The notes beneath the pieces were generated by a model that was not told where the DNA came from, did no database searches, and was given only the letters and a program-made list of their open reading frames with translations. Below, in pieces: positions 1 through 11,641 of a stretch of DNA of 64,000 bases. The DNA is from Adiantum capillus-veneris (Eukaryota > Streptophyta > Polypodiopsida > Polypodiales > Pteridaceae). Location: assembly GCA_014529385.2 (NCBI GenBank), contig CM043966.1:44646537-44710536 (forward strand), in the 5' to 3' direction. Within the stretch, counting starts at the first letter, position 1. Every line of letters starts with the position of its first letter. A program made the translations under genes and the position numbers.

Positions 1-468
1 TCATGGATGCGGACATAGAAAGCAGTACTAGATTGGGACACCAATCAACTCAAGCTATCACTTAAAGGAGGACAACTCTTAGTTCCAATTTCATCGAGCA
101 AAGAGGAATGGAAAAGAGGTCTCCCACAAAAGAAACCAGGGAATAATCGATCTATATCAGCCTCTAGACAAGCAAATGCTACAAGCAGCATGCAAAGAGT
201 CAGGAAAATTTGGGTACCAAAAGCACAACTCAAGGACAATCCGTCTCAAATTTGGGTGCCCAAAAACTCATCTACCATACTGAAAGAAGTTTCACATCTA
301 ACAACTCAGAGAAAAACATCTTGCAGAAGAGAAACTAACACTAGATGGGTTTGGAAACCAAAGGAGTATTTCTCTTCTCCACAAACTATAAAGCCGATGA
401 ATCAGTGGAAAGTTAAATCTCAAAAAACTCCACCACAACAGTTCATCAACCAAAAGACAAAATACTAA
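1..468 (+). pseudogene. Retroelement ORF tail: end of a protease region plus W-x-P-K repeats (partial)
   Basis: One frame runs from the window edge to the stop at 466-468, with one in-frame TAG at 16-18. The first half contains LDWDTNQLKL followed by a short hydrophobic VPI end, which resembles the last strand of plant gypsy protease regions. After it come basic, Trp-containing motifs: KIWVPK (residues about 6-11 after the Met at 190), QIWVPK, and a variant RWVWKPK. The same motif family closes the protease ORF of the element at 8.7-18 kb, so I read this as the 3' coding end of a related element. Its 5' part lies outside the window. I infer a basic nucleic-acid-binding tail. No zinc knuckle is visible. 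A chance low-complexity ORF is less likely because the motif also occurs in the second element. Confidence 0.55.
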
Positions 469-743
469 TGGAGATAAAATCTCTGCAACCATCCTTATTG
501 TTATCGACAGCTCAGTAAATCTGTGTGCCAAAGCATCCAAACGGTACAATCAGGCAAAGAGCACATAAATTACAAAATCTGCTATTTAGAAAACATCAAC
601 AAGATACCTCGACCATGGAAACCCTTAACTACTCAAGACCCAACTCTTGCACCGCATACTAATTTGAATTGCATTGACCTTCAAAGCTATGCATAGACAT
701 GATTGTTCGACACATGCACACAGTCATCCCGGAGTACTCCATC

Positions 744-763
744 TAGGAGGGGTGGAAGGGCAA
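744..763 (+). other. Candidate polypurine tract before a possible 3' LTR start
   Basis: A purine-rich run (AGGAGGGGTGGAAGGG) lies about 280 bases downstream of the W-x-P-K ORF and is followed by TGTTTGAAG, a possible LTR start with TG. The position mirrors the PPT of the 8.7-18 kb element. No matching 5' LTR is in the window, so the LTR boundary cannot be confirmed. Confidence 0.3.
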
Positions 764-2958
764 TGTTTGAAGAGGGAGAAAAAATTTGGATGTTAACATG
801 TGGTTTTATACAAAATTACCTAATAATGACCTTAAAAATCATCAACAAGGGAATTTCATCTGATAAAATCTCCCGAATGAGTGTAAATAGAGTATATACT
901 ATCAAAAATTACATCAAAAAATAGCCCATTTGATTTATTTTTATTAATTTTTCTTGATATTGGAGCTTCTTGATATTAATCCACCAAAAAGTAATAAAAT
1001 AGTGTTTTTCAATGGATTTTCTCAATTGTTGATCTTTCAATTTGCTTTTTTTAGTGCATCTTATTAATTTCTTTGATTTTTTAATAAACGGGTCAAAAAT
1101 TAATAATAAACAGCAAATGAGCTCAAATGGAGGAACTGAAAATACGTTGATGATCAGGCGGACAAGACCGATAGGCACAAAAAAATTGACCAAAACGACA
1201 AACAAAAGTGAGAGGCCTATATTAGGCCGCCAAGGCCTATTTTTGCAAATTCTTGCAGAATGAGCTAACAGAGTCTAATTGAGGAAATTTTCGAGTCTAA
1301 TGTAGATTTCATGGCCTATTAGGACTAACAAGGGAATTTGGGTAAAAGTAGTTTGGGAAGTCCAAGTATAGATGTCTGAGGTAGCCCAAAATCACCTCAC
1401 TTCTACTAGTCACTCTTGGAGAAGAGAGCTCTTGACCTTCGTCGCACGCGATTTTCGGTGCCCACAGTCACCCATTTTTTACGTCGTTTCACATGAGACA
1501 TAAGGGGTAAGTTCTAAACTCATCCAAGAGCATTTCTATGCAGTTGGATAGTAGGTATAGGCCCCGAAAAAAACCCTAGAATCCCAGCTGTGCGTACAAA
1601 CTCCTAGAATACAAAAACGATGATAGCGGCCTGTTTTAGCTCAACCAAATTGGACAAGATTTGAAGTGCAGCATGCCCTTAGATAGTAGAACACTTCCAT
1701 ATCATTAGGTGACCATTTGGAAGGAGTCGAGGGGGTCCCCAAGTAAATAATCTAGGTTTTTGCCACATGCCAAAATTGAATTCTGACTCCACAGGCAACA
1801 TATAGACAAGGTCTCTAAACAATGTACCTACATGGTTTCAAGAAAACAGTCAAGGAAAGCCCTCTAATAGTAGGAAACAGCTTGCAGACTACAAAGCGTC
1901 CATTTTGACATATGGAGTCAAACTGACTCCGAATGAGCCCAAATTGGATGAGCAGCATCAGGACTATGTAGCGGACAAGTCCATGGCTTCAACAGTGACC
2001 AAACATCTCTACACACCAAGTGGTAACAAAAACCCGTGATTTCAGAGTTGACAAGAGCACAAAATGATACCGACATGACCCAATCTCATCAAAATCATTT
2101 TAGGACTTGTTTTAGATGTAATAAAGATGTGTAGGTCATAAAATTGTCATTTCAAGCATAAAAGTCAACTATTGTAAATAATTGCGATTCTTTCTTTTTT
2201 GCAAAATTGACTAGAAAATGATCATCATGCTTCACCTATCACTAGTACACATCTACCTCATGTCACATTTCAAATATGAGCCCAAAATGTCTAGTAATTC
2301 TCAGATCTTGTCAAAAAACCCACTAAAAGCTCTTGAGTCCACATTTTGAGTTATTTGTCACATTTTTTTGATCTAAAACCTCCAATATCTCACACAAAGG
2401 GTCTATAGCATGTCTACAATCAATTTGAGAGAAAAACATACTCAAATTAATGAAAATATAAATAATCACGTTTATTTACATTTTTGCCCAAATAAGCCCA
2501 AATCTCATGTTTGACCTCATGGGACCAAAGCAAATGATGTGAAAAGCCCACCAATCAAGTTTGATTACATTTGAATCTCAAAAACCAAAAATCCCTTCAT
2601 ATCTACTGTTTCATATTCTGAAGACTAAATCTGGCACTATTTCCACCCTGTACACTCAAAAATGAGCTCACACTTCACTTAGAGTATCTAAATCACATGT
2701 TCTTCAAGCCTATGAAGTCAAAAGTGCAAAAATATGAAAAAATCCGCTCTATAAATAATTGCGATTGTTTACTTTTCTTGCAATTTTTGCCTGGAGTGAA
2801 TGATTTTGATCTTTACATGTTTTTATGCATCTATGCATGCTCCAAAATTGGTTTGAAGCAAAATGGACATCATTTGCCAGAAATTCAGACAAAAGACATG
2901 TCAGAGCGAAATTTGTGGAATTTTCTAACTTTGAAACTGTATTCTCCTAATAGGTGCA
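764..2958. other. Non-coding stretch, probably LTR and leader sequence
   Basis: No supported gene. Two segments around 2175-2290 and 2750-2870 share the phrase ATAATTGCGATT followed by T-rich then TTGCAA-like text, so they look like diverged internal repeats. This resembles the repeat-filled leader of the element at 8.7-18 kb. The stretch may be the leader of the coiled-coil element whose ORF begins at 2959. Confidence 0.3.
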
Positions 2959-5900
2959 ATGCAAGCTCCTGAGAAAGCAAAGAAGAGAAAGACCCAAAAA
3001 GAAAAGCTGTAAGAGTTGACACCATATCAGGTGGAGCCCAGTTCTGTGAAAACGGCCAAAGTCACCTACCTGTCAAAAGAACAGCTTTAGGAGAACAACA
3101 CCACAATCTTCATCGATAGATTCAAAAGTGAAGATGGAAGTCAGGTGGAGTTGCAAATGCTACCGAAAGAAGTCTATGATGTAGCAACTAAGCCAGCTAC
3201 GAAAGAAGCCAATAGGAGGTTGGGACTTTGAGCATTTTATGATCAAGAACCATGTGGAGTAGACTTCCAAAGGGCTTACGAACTACTTTTGACGGTTAAA
3301 AAGGATGGATCTTCCCGGATCACAGATCAACAAGGACAGAAAGTTGAGGTAGTCATCAACAAAGACATAGTGGTTGAAGCACTAAAGCTGCCCACTGAAG
3401 GTATGACAATGAGAGCGAGAGATAAGAAAATAGCTGAAACATTCACAAAGAGTACAGTTGTTTCCACCTTCTCTAATCTTATGCTAAAGCAAGTAGAGGA
3501 TCACGCCCGCCTATACCACCAGCACTTCCACTTCCTCGCCAAGAAACCACCAAGGTACACTATCCCAAATTATGTTGTTGCAACCACCTTCACATAGGTA
3601 ATGAAGTCATCAAGTAAACAATCAATAGATCATGCTTAGTATGTGCTTACAACACTCAAGAGCACAAAGAAGGAAGGAAAAGTCACATACATAGGAGATC
3701 CAAAAGTCTTGACCTGAATTGCATACCATGCCATTGGGATGGCCGATAACTTGCTGCCATCCCCAGATCAGAACACATGGATAATCACAGAGAAAGCACA
3801 GCCCTCTCCACTATCCATGAGATCAAAGAAGAAAGGGATTTACAAGTTAGATGAAGAGTCGGCTAAAAGCTCATCTGACGTCCGTAGCAGTGAAGAAAGT
3901 TTGGATAATGAAGAAAAAAGGGCAAGAAGGGAAGAGATGAAAAGAAAGGTAGTGGCCGTCCATCAGGAAGAACCTCCACAAAAAAAGGTGAGGTTTGAAA
4001 GAGAAAAGGAAGCTTATGAACGAAGTTGACAAGCTATAGGATAGACCTCAGATCTATGTAAATTAAGGGAATTCAAGGGTATTAGAACCAAAAGCCTTGA
4101 GAAGAAGATCCAAGAAGATCCTAAGGGCATGCTAGAAAGGATGTATGCGGAAGCTGAAGCCCTAAAAATACAAGAGGCATTGGCAGAAGCTCAAAGAAAA
4201 GCCACAGAAGAGTCAACTGCTCAACAACCACATCAAGCAGAAGTTGAGAAACCAACTGAAACATGGCAGGATTGGAAGGAGATGTCTCCAAGACCATCCT
4301 CACGTAATACCCAACAAGGGGATCAGCCAAGCTCTTCATGAACTAACCAATCAAATGAAATTAGGGAAATAAAAGGAGATGGGTTACAAAAAGAGAAGGA
4401 AGCCAATCAAGAAGAGCCAAAAGAAACAACCAAAGATGAGGTTGGACCTTCCAAAGAGTCTCAAGTAGAAAAGAGTGGGAAACAACGAATGAAGTTATCA
4501 CCCCAGTCAATAAATATGCAAAGCAGATGTAGCTGATGATGGAGAAAATGCAAACAGCAGCTCTTAGCCGTAGTGCTAAAGCTCAAGAACTTGAACAGGT
4601 AATTGATGCGCTCCAAGGTGAGCTTGAAGACAGAATGAGTATCATTGAAAATCTTCAAGGCCAAATCAAAGAGCTCAAGAATGAAGCAGAACAACACCAA
4701 AACTTCAAGGAAAAGCAAGAAAAGGAGATGGAAGAGCTAGGGGAACTCCTAACAAAGTTATCGGATGCATGTAAAAGCAAGGAGTAGCAGCTAACTGTAG
4801 TGATAATTGAACTTATGAGCACTACTCAATCAGTACAAAAGCTCCAGTAGTATAGTTGAATCTAGCAAATGCTTTTTTGGAATACTCAAAGCAGAGAATT
4901 AATGACCAAGCGGAATTTCTAAAGCAAATAAGGGAAAACCTAGTAGTAGCTTCACTCAACGGGACTGATGAAGTTTACAAAACTTTAGAAAAGAAAAACA
5001 AAGAATTGGAATTTGAGTTGAAGCTAGAACAAGAACAAAGAAGGGACCTCGCCCTATTGTGCATGCAAAGGGAAGAGTAGTTGCTTAAAGAGATAGAAGA
5101 ACTTTAAAAATCCAATCATTTGTTGAGAGAAAGGAATGTGGAAACTTAGGAGGAGGCAAGTACATCTGAACAGCCAAATCTAGAGATACCATCAATCTCC
5201 TTTGCAAAAATAGAAACACAACCAACTAAAGGGCAGACAAAAATTTTTCTATTCCAGGTACCAATCACAGACGAGAACAAGTGCCAATGGTCCAACTCTC
5301 TAAAGCTAAATAACATGCACTTGAAGAGTAGATTGTTCAAGAAGTGGATGTTGAATGGGAAGCGGCTATGGATTGGGAGTTAAGAGTCCTTCACTCTGTC
5401 AATGTAACTCAGCTCACTCCCAATCAAATCAATACTCAGTGGCATCAATAGTTGTTTCCATATCCTTTGATAAAGGTGGAGTGTTGCAAGTAAAAGAAAG
5501 ACTCTACAAGGATATGCAAGAACAGGGGTTAGATGCTCTCCACCCCACATGGAGGAAAAATTGGCTCAACAAAAAATCAAGGTATCTCATATTGTTTACA
5601 AGGGCACCGACATCAATTCAAAAGGACCCAACATTTTGTCTTGTACCAAGGGTAAGGACATGGCAAGCACATGAAGCACTAAAAAAGAAAAGGCCAACTT
5701 GGCTTAACTACCCGAAACTGCCAGCTCTAGAGCAAGGACCGGTAGCTAAAGAATACATGGTGAAAACCCTAACGAGCACCATGAACTTCTTTGAAAGCCT
5801 CCCTAATATCTCGTGTGCAATGTTTTTTAAAATCTACAAAATGTTGCTCACATATATCCAAGTTTTTCATGAGCCTGAACAAGCGGGAGCCCCATGGATG

Positions 5901-6205
5901 TCCTTTTAGAAGGTAACTAGGGCTTATGCTATGATTTAAGTGGGCAACCTTCAGAAGAAGTTCTTTACGGTTTCTATGCCAAATGCATGTGCTTCCAAAA
6001 ATGGAGTACAAAGATTTTTGGACCAGTGATCAGCAATTTGACTGCAAGGTTTATCGGATATTCAGCCATAGAACTAAAGAATAAAGTTACTATTCAATTT
6101 TTGCAAGTCCCTAAGAAAGAACGGCGCATCCGATATCAAAAAGCTCTTCAAGCACTTAAAGACTGTCTCGCCAATCGTCAACCCGAAGACTACTTCAGTC
6201 CATGA
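2959..6205 (+). pseudogene. Decayed coiled-coil-rich ORF of a non-autonomous LTR element
   Basis: From the ATG at 2959 a single frame can be followed to about 4340 through several stops (TAA, TAG, TGA), many of them at positions where CAG, CAA or CGA would fit. Frame changes then occur before about 4536, 4856, 5355 and 5987, and reading ends at the TGA at 6203-6205. The product would be about 1,080 residues. The first third is globular (around 3289-3597, with VINKDIVVEALKLP and KPPRYTIPNY). Next is an acidic/basic stretch near 3840-4030. The region 4536-5080 is strongly heptad-like and rich in E, K, Q and L (ALQGELEDRMSIIENLQGQI), typical of a coiled coil. No protease, RT, RNase H or integrase motif is present. 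A polypurine tract lies 25 bases after the stop, so this is the only ORF of an LTR element. I do not recognise the family. Confidence 0.55.
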
Positions 6206-6230
6206 AATTGTGTGAATGGACGACACAGTC

Positions 6231-6243
6231 GAGGAGGGGGGAA
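6231..6243 (+). other. Polypurine tract
   Basis: GAGGAGGGGGGAA lies directly before TGTTAGCAGC, an LTR-like start, and shortly after the stop of the coiled-coil ORF. This is the expected position and sequence for plus-strand priming. Confidence 0.6.
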
Positions 6244-6600
6244 TGTTAGCAGCAAGCTAACCCATGTAACATTTTTTGGGAGCTTCATTGTAAAAGCACT
6301 TATTCTTTTGATAAATTGGGAATATTGTAACTCCATGAGTGGATATTGTAATCTATGAGCCGAAGCTATAAGCTTACAAATTGTGTCAGTTAATTCTTGG
6401 TTAAAGCTCCCAGATGATTAGTTTTTGACCTAAAAAACCTTGGCTAAGGTAAAAAGCCAATTTTTTAAAGTTATTATTAAGTTTCTGGATAATAAATACA
6501 CTGGGTGAGCTTACGGCGCTCTCCTCTCTCCTTCTCCTGCTTCTATCTCCTTTGTCGTTTGTCACATTGCAGTGCCGTCTGTTGCGTTGCAACCACAAGT
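6244..6600 (+). repeat. Probable 3' LTR (right boundary uncertain)
   Basis: The segment starts TGTTAGCAGCAAGCTAACCC just after the PPT. An AATAAATACA element near 6490 precedes a CT-rich initiator-like run, compatible with an LTR promoter. No second copy of this LTR is in the window, so the right end is a guess. Confidence 0.45.
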
Positions 6601-7261
6601 AAGAGCTCTACGCATTGACGTAAACATATCATGATAAATCGTATCATTTGACGTCGTCGACCCATGGCCTAATTTCATCATAAGTAGGAATCTAAACTAG
6701 AAAATCACAAAGTAAGTATAGGCAAGGTATTGGGGCATCATTGCTAAGCATCTAGATGCATTCGAGGTCAGAGACGACTAGGTCAAAATCTCACTACTGT
6801 TAATAATTGTATTTTTTTCCACTCATTGAAAGAGAGATTTGAGATCATAAGCATGTGTGCTTAGGTCTTATATACTTATCCTAGAAGTTTCATAGCATTC
6901 AGATGGTGTTTGATGCTGTAACAATCATGGTTTGCTTGCCGATTATAGCGACAAGCTTTTAATGACTTAGGTCATTTGAGTGTAGCTTGTGTTAGATGCG
7001 AGTTGTGTGTTGTTTTCCAAGAGATTGATACCCTCTTGTAGCCTCCATTCACTAATCGAGTCAGCTTCGTCCCATGGATTGACAATTATGTTCATGGTTC
7101 TCGCTATCTCTGCAATAAGATAAGAGTGAGGTTAGGAAACCCATCCATATCGCCCTACCACCCTATATAAAGGTCGGCTCCTAGACCTAGCCATAATTCG
7201 GATCCCCAGTCTACACTGGTCCAGTCTAGGCCCTTGGCTCAGGTCGGTGACTCCCTAGGTT
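6601..7261. other. No gene seen
   Basis: No ORF or RNA gene can be supported here. The stretch is unique-looking sequence between the probable LTR and the 37-bp tandem repeat. Confidence 0.4.
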
Positions 7262-7366
7262 GAGCCTTGCTCCTTAGGATCCTTGTCCTGACATTGTCGA
7301 GCCTTGCTCCTTAGGATCCTTGTCCTGACATTGTCGAGCATTGCTCCTTAGGATCCTTGTCCTGAC
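7262..7366. repeat. 37-bp tandem repeat, about 2.8 copies
   Basis: The unit begins GAGCCTTGCTCCTTAGGATC and ends CATTGTC. Copies run 7262-7298, 7299-7335 and a partial third from 7336 (GAGCATTGC, one change) to 7366. The copies are almost identical, so the duplication is recent. Confidence 0.85.
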
Positions 7367-7564
7367 GGCAAGTGTCGTGTGAAGCATGGGAAAGAGCAGC
7401 AAGGGTGTGCAGACTCCACAAGAGAAGGGCTACATGGGGGGGCGGGCGGGAGGGTTATTGCTTGCTAGGATGTCTTTGAACTGTTGTGGAGCTGGAAGGT
7501 GCAAAAAATATGGATCCGTGTGAGGGTTCTTTTTTTAATGCTAAATGCTATTGTCCCTTGCAGC

Positions 7565-7730
7565 TTGATGCGCTAGCTAGAGTGGTTAGAAAAGCCATAT
7601 TTGTGCAAGTTTGGGGTCAAGTTTAAATCCATCTCCATCATTTTAAAATGGTAGGAGGAATGGTAAGGTCCACCTTGGAAGGAGCGGATGGGATTCGGAG
7701 GTATCTTAAAAAGAAATGAATAAAATAAGA
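7565..7730 (+). repeat. Possible tRNA-derived SINE
   Basis: TAGCTAGAGTGG near 7573 fits a Pol III A box. GTTTAAATCC about 35 bases downstream approximates a B box. The segment ends in an A-rich tail (AAAAAGAAATGAATAAAATAAG). The order and spacing fit a SINE. Target duplications were not resolved. Confidence 0.4.
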
Positions 7731-7991
7731 ACACCACCAGTAAGAATAAGGAGCAAGTGACAGTACTCATACTACTACCAAAAACAAAGCCTAAGACTAT
7801 AAAATACTTTGTTTCAGTCTTTCAAGGTACGACAATTGATAGTAAGGGATCTCAAAGCACAGAATTCTTTGTTACAAGCAAATATGAGGCTAAATCCGCC
7901 TATTTAAGTTGCAATAGCTCTAAGCATCCTCACGGCTACTACTCTTACGTACTCTATTCTCATAAGTCTAGAGGTGCCACCTTTAGTGGTG

Positions 7992-7993
<2 letters not shown>

Positions 7994-8075
<82 letters not shown>
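7994..8075. repeat. (CT)41 microsatellite
   Basis: An uninterrupted CT dinucleotide run of about 82 bases, followed by three TATGTC hexamers. Confidence 0.97.
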
Positions 8076-8077
<2 letters not shown>

Positions 8078-8732
8078 GTCTATGTCTATGTCTCCCTAAG
8101 TTGTTGGGGCACTGCAAAGCGCATTGGCCAAAGCAAAGAGGGAGTACCACATGACGAGGAGTTGGAATCTCTTCCCCCTTAATATATAGTATAGATTTTA
8201 CATACCTATAATCTCCAAGAGATCCTCTTGGAGATTCCACCTTTGTGTAATTGCTTATTCAAAACTCTCAGGGTAGGGTGTTAGCCAAGATGGATCTAAG
8301 AACAAACAAAATTGCACAGGACTATCCACTCAGGCAACAACCCACATTGCATAAATTTTTCTCCTTGCTTATTAGAAAAAAACATGCTTCCTTTCGCATA
8401 TATCCTAAATCCCAAGCCACGGTAGTGCCAAGGTGGGTGCATAGTGCGTGGACAATGGCAAGGGAGCATGCGAGGAAGGAGCACAAGAGGAGAAGGCACG
8501 CGAGAGATGGTGCAACGGTGAGGGAGAAGTATTGATGAGGGAGGCCATCTCTTAAAGGAGGTGGTTCTTGTAGCAACATTGAAGGCGTTGTCGAGGGAGA
8601 GAATAGGCAAGCCTTTCATATGAGAGAGAGAGAGAGACAGAGAGAGAGGAAACTCCAAACAACAAATTGAAAGATAACGACAATAAGTTACTAGCATAAG
8701 ACTCAGGGAGAGAGAAAGAAGTCCCTTGCATG
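8076..8732. other. No gene seen
   Basis: Open frames on both strands here look like chance frames next to short GA-rich tracts (8622-8650). No family features are visible. The segment abuts the truncated 5' LTR. Confidence 0.4.
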
Positions 8733-8896
8733 TGTAGTTGGCCTTCCAGAGTGTTGTATGTGTAGGGTCTCAGCCTGACAAGCTAAAGAGATTTCCTCCG
8801 TGTGCCTATCGTGTCATCTGTGTCATCGATTGACATTATGTTGATCTAGGTAGTGTTTGCATGCACTTGATGGGTGTGTGAGTCGCTCCTCCAACA
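8733..8896 (+). repeat. 5' LTR remnant (U5 end only)
   Basis: About 164 bases match the last part of the 3' LTR with a few substitutions and end in CCAACA just before the primer site. Sequence left of 8733 has no match in the 3' LTR, so the U3 and R parts are missing or replaced. Confidence 0.8.
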
Positions 8897-8897
8897 T

Positions 8898-8915
8898 TGG
8901 CGCCGTTGCCGGGGA
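8898..8915 (+). other. Primer binding site, tRNA-Asp
   Basis: TGGCGCCGTTGCCGGGGA is complementary to the 3' end of plant tRNA-Asp (which ends CCCCGGCAACGGCGCCA). It lies one base after the LTR end. This is the standard minus-strand primer site of many Athila-like elements. Confidence 0.9.
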
Positions 8916-9457
8916 CACAAGGACCTAAGTAGGTCTCCTACTAACAGTCGTGTGATGGTTGCTTGATTTAGTTTCGGCTAAAGAAAGCGTTTTTCTTAAG
9001 TGGATCCAGAAGAGGATATTCCGCAATCAAGTGGATAGCCAGGAAGCGTGTGTCTTGCCGAGGGTCTGCGACTAGATAGGTTTAGTTAGGATCTATGGAT
9101 TAGAGTAGTTGTTGGTGGTCGAGTGATTTGTGAGGTGATAAAAGCATTTACTAGTCCGTGTGTGGCAGTGAAGCGTTTTTCTACTCATAGATGCAAAACC
9201 CCATATGATTTGTAGGAGTAGATTTAGGTAAGTGATCCGATTCTGATCTAGAGCTATTCAGCACTGAATTATTTGCTAAAGTGCTTGATTGCATTTGAAA
9301 TCACGGAAAAGTGTGCTTTTGAGGGTAAAAATGCATTAAACATTTTTAATGCATTAAACAAGCTTTTGTGGATATTTTTGTATGACTGACTGATGTTGTG
9401 CATATAAAAGAGCATTTGCAAGGGTTCTGTGAAGAAAACTTGCAATTCTATAAACAT

Positions 9458-11161
9458 AGACATCCTACGCGTAGGATGTCTCAAGGGGGTTCTGGAGACC
9501 AAATTTGAAAATTTTGACTGCACCGGTGGGTTCAGAGGGTAGGTTTTACCCTAGTAACATATTGACTTGGGTGTTTTTCCCTATTTTTGTTGACCAAAAG
9601 CCAAAAGGCGGAGTAAGAAAACGTAAAATTTTAGCAAAGGCTTAATTGAGTGATTTTTGCATGTTTTTGCAATTGTGAAGCATACTTGCACTTGCTGAGA
9701 GCATAAGGAAGCATCAGGGACACTTCAGTCTCAAAAAATCAGCAGTAGACATCCTACACGTAGGATATCTACAAGGTGATCTGGTGGAAATTTTGAAAAT
9801 CTGAGGTTACCAGTGTGTTTAGAAGGTAGGTTTTACCCTATTTTCACCTGGAAAGTGGAAATTTGACCAAATTTTGACAGATCAAAGCCAAAAGACGAGA
9901 ATTGCAAGACATCCTACCCAAATTGTGTCCAAGGCCTAATTTTGAGACCAAACCATAGGATGACTCCATAGGCATGTTCTAAATGTTGTATTGAGTGCAT
10001 GTGATAAATTTCATCTCATTTGGGTCAGTGAAAGTGAAGATTGAACAGACTTTAGCATTTTTGACTGAAAAAGGCAAGAATAGCTAGTTTTGGGGTCTTT
10101 TGAGATCCAAACTCAAATCTAAGCATACCATTGGGTTGCTGACATCAAGGGGAAGCTGTGGGTCAAATCTGGGGTCAAACAGGGCAAAAAGACATCCTAC
10201 GCGTAGGATGTCTTCTGTGTGATTTTGCACTCCAAAACTAATTTTGAGCATACCAAAGTGATCAGCACCTCAAGGGGAGCCTATGCTTTCAATTTCAAGG
10301 CATTCTGAGCAAAAAGACATCCTACGCGTAGGATGTCTAAAGCAAGAAGCCAAATACTGATTGTGGGCATAGCAAGGTGTTGTATAGCCTGAGGCATGCC
10401 TCCTAGTCAATTTTTGGAGTTGATTTGACTTGGGAATTCATCAGAACAGACATCAGGATTTTGGAACAGATTCTTGATCATTTGACCAACCTATAGGTGT
10501 CAGAATCAAAAATTAAAAATAGCTGTGAGTTTAGCACATCAAGGGGAAGCTACATTGCAAGTTTGAGTTGAAACGGAGCAAAAAGACATCCTACGCGTAG
10601 GATGTCTCCAGGGTCATAAAGTGGTCAAAATTCTATTGTAGCCATATAGGGAGGTTCTAAGTGTCTCAAGGATTCCAGAAATTTTTTCAAAAGTGAATTT
10701 GGACCTTTTTTGGCCTATTTACCAAGCAAAGACAAGAATTGTCAGACATCCTACTCTTGGAGTGCAGTAGAAGCTTATGCAGCCCAAATCTTGACCTATT
10801 GGCATCCAAATTCAAATCTAAGCATACCATTGGGTTGTTAAGCCCTAGGAGAATCTTGGGATCAAGTTTGGACAAAATCTGAGCACTTAGACATCCTACG
10901 CGTAGTATGTCTTCAGCTTGATTTAGGACTCCAAACCAATTTATGAGCACACCACTGTGATCAGCACATCAACGAGAAGCTGGAGTGAAAATTTCAAGCC
11001 ATTCTGAGCGAAAAGACATCCTACGCGTAGGATGTCTCCAGGCCATGTTTAGGTCCAAATGAAATTCTGAGCATACCATTGTGTTGCTGGACTTAAGCGG
11101 AGTCTTTGGACCAAATTTTGTTAAATTATGAGCATATAGACATCCTACGCGTAGGATGTCT
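9458..11161 (+). repeat. Leader array of a 24-bp perfect palindrome in a degenerate long repeat
   Basis: The motif is AGACATCCTACG followed by its own reverse complement. Perfect copies are at 9458-9481, 10190-10213, 10315-10338, 10584-10607, 11014-11037 and 11138-11161. One copy at 10889-10912 has a single change, and one at 9747-9770 has two. Left-half relics lie at 9907 and 10744. Spacings fall into classes near 125, 144-162 and 270-287 bases. The DNA between copies also repeats loosely (phrases such as GCATACCATTGGGTTGCTG and CATCAAGGGGAAGCT), so the array grew by duplication of larger units. As RNA each copy can fold into a 10-bp stem with a CGCG loop. The array lies between the primer site and the Gag start. 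Confidence 0.92.
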
Positions 11162-11641
11162 CTAGGCCAGTTTTAGGGTCCAACTATACTTTTGACCATA
11201 CAAGAGTGTTCACAGTGTCACAAAGATCCCAAATCTTTTTTCAAAATTGAATTTGGACTCATTTTGACCAGTCTAAACTGCATTTCACTATTTTGGCCAT
11301 AACTTTCACAAACGGTATCGGATCGGAAAAGTTTTTATATCAAAACGTAGCCTGAGAGCGGCTCTACAGATCTTAGAGAAAAACTTGACCTAAATGCATG
11401 CCAATGGCAACCTAAAAAATGCATGCCAATGGCAACCGTTTAGGTCAACTTTGAAAAAAACATCGTTTGAGGCCTCAAAATACATCCGCAAGTTAGGGGT
11501 GTCTAAAAGCGACAATTTGCGAGAATTGTGACGAAACGGTTGCGGTTTTGGACATAGTTTCGACTTTTCCCTAACCAAAGCACTTGAACACAGTGGACTA
11601 AGTCTACTTGAACCAAGCAAAAGCTCTTAAGCCTAGAAAGC

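Noticed and set aside
7983-8240. ORF rich in Arg-Glu repeats
   Set aside because: It is a translation of the CT/GA microsatellite. The same applies to Ser-Leu and Arg-Glu frames at 35.1-35.4 and 40.2-41.0 kb.
9269-11161. CRISPR array
   Set aside because: The repeats are full palindromes with long, related and unequal spacers, in a plant LTR element leader between primer site and Gag.
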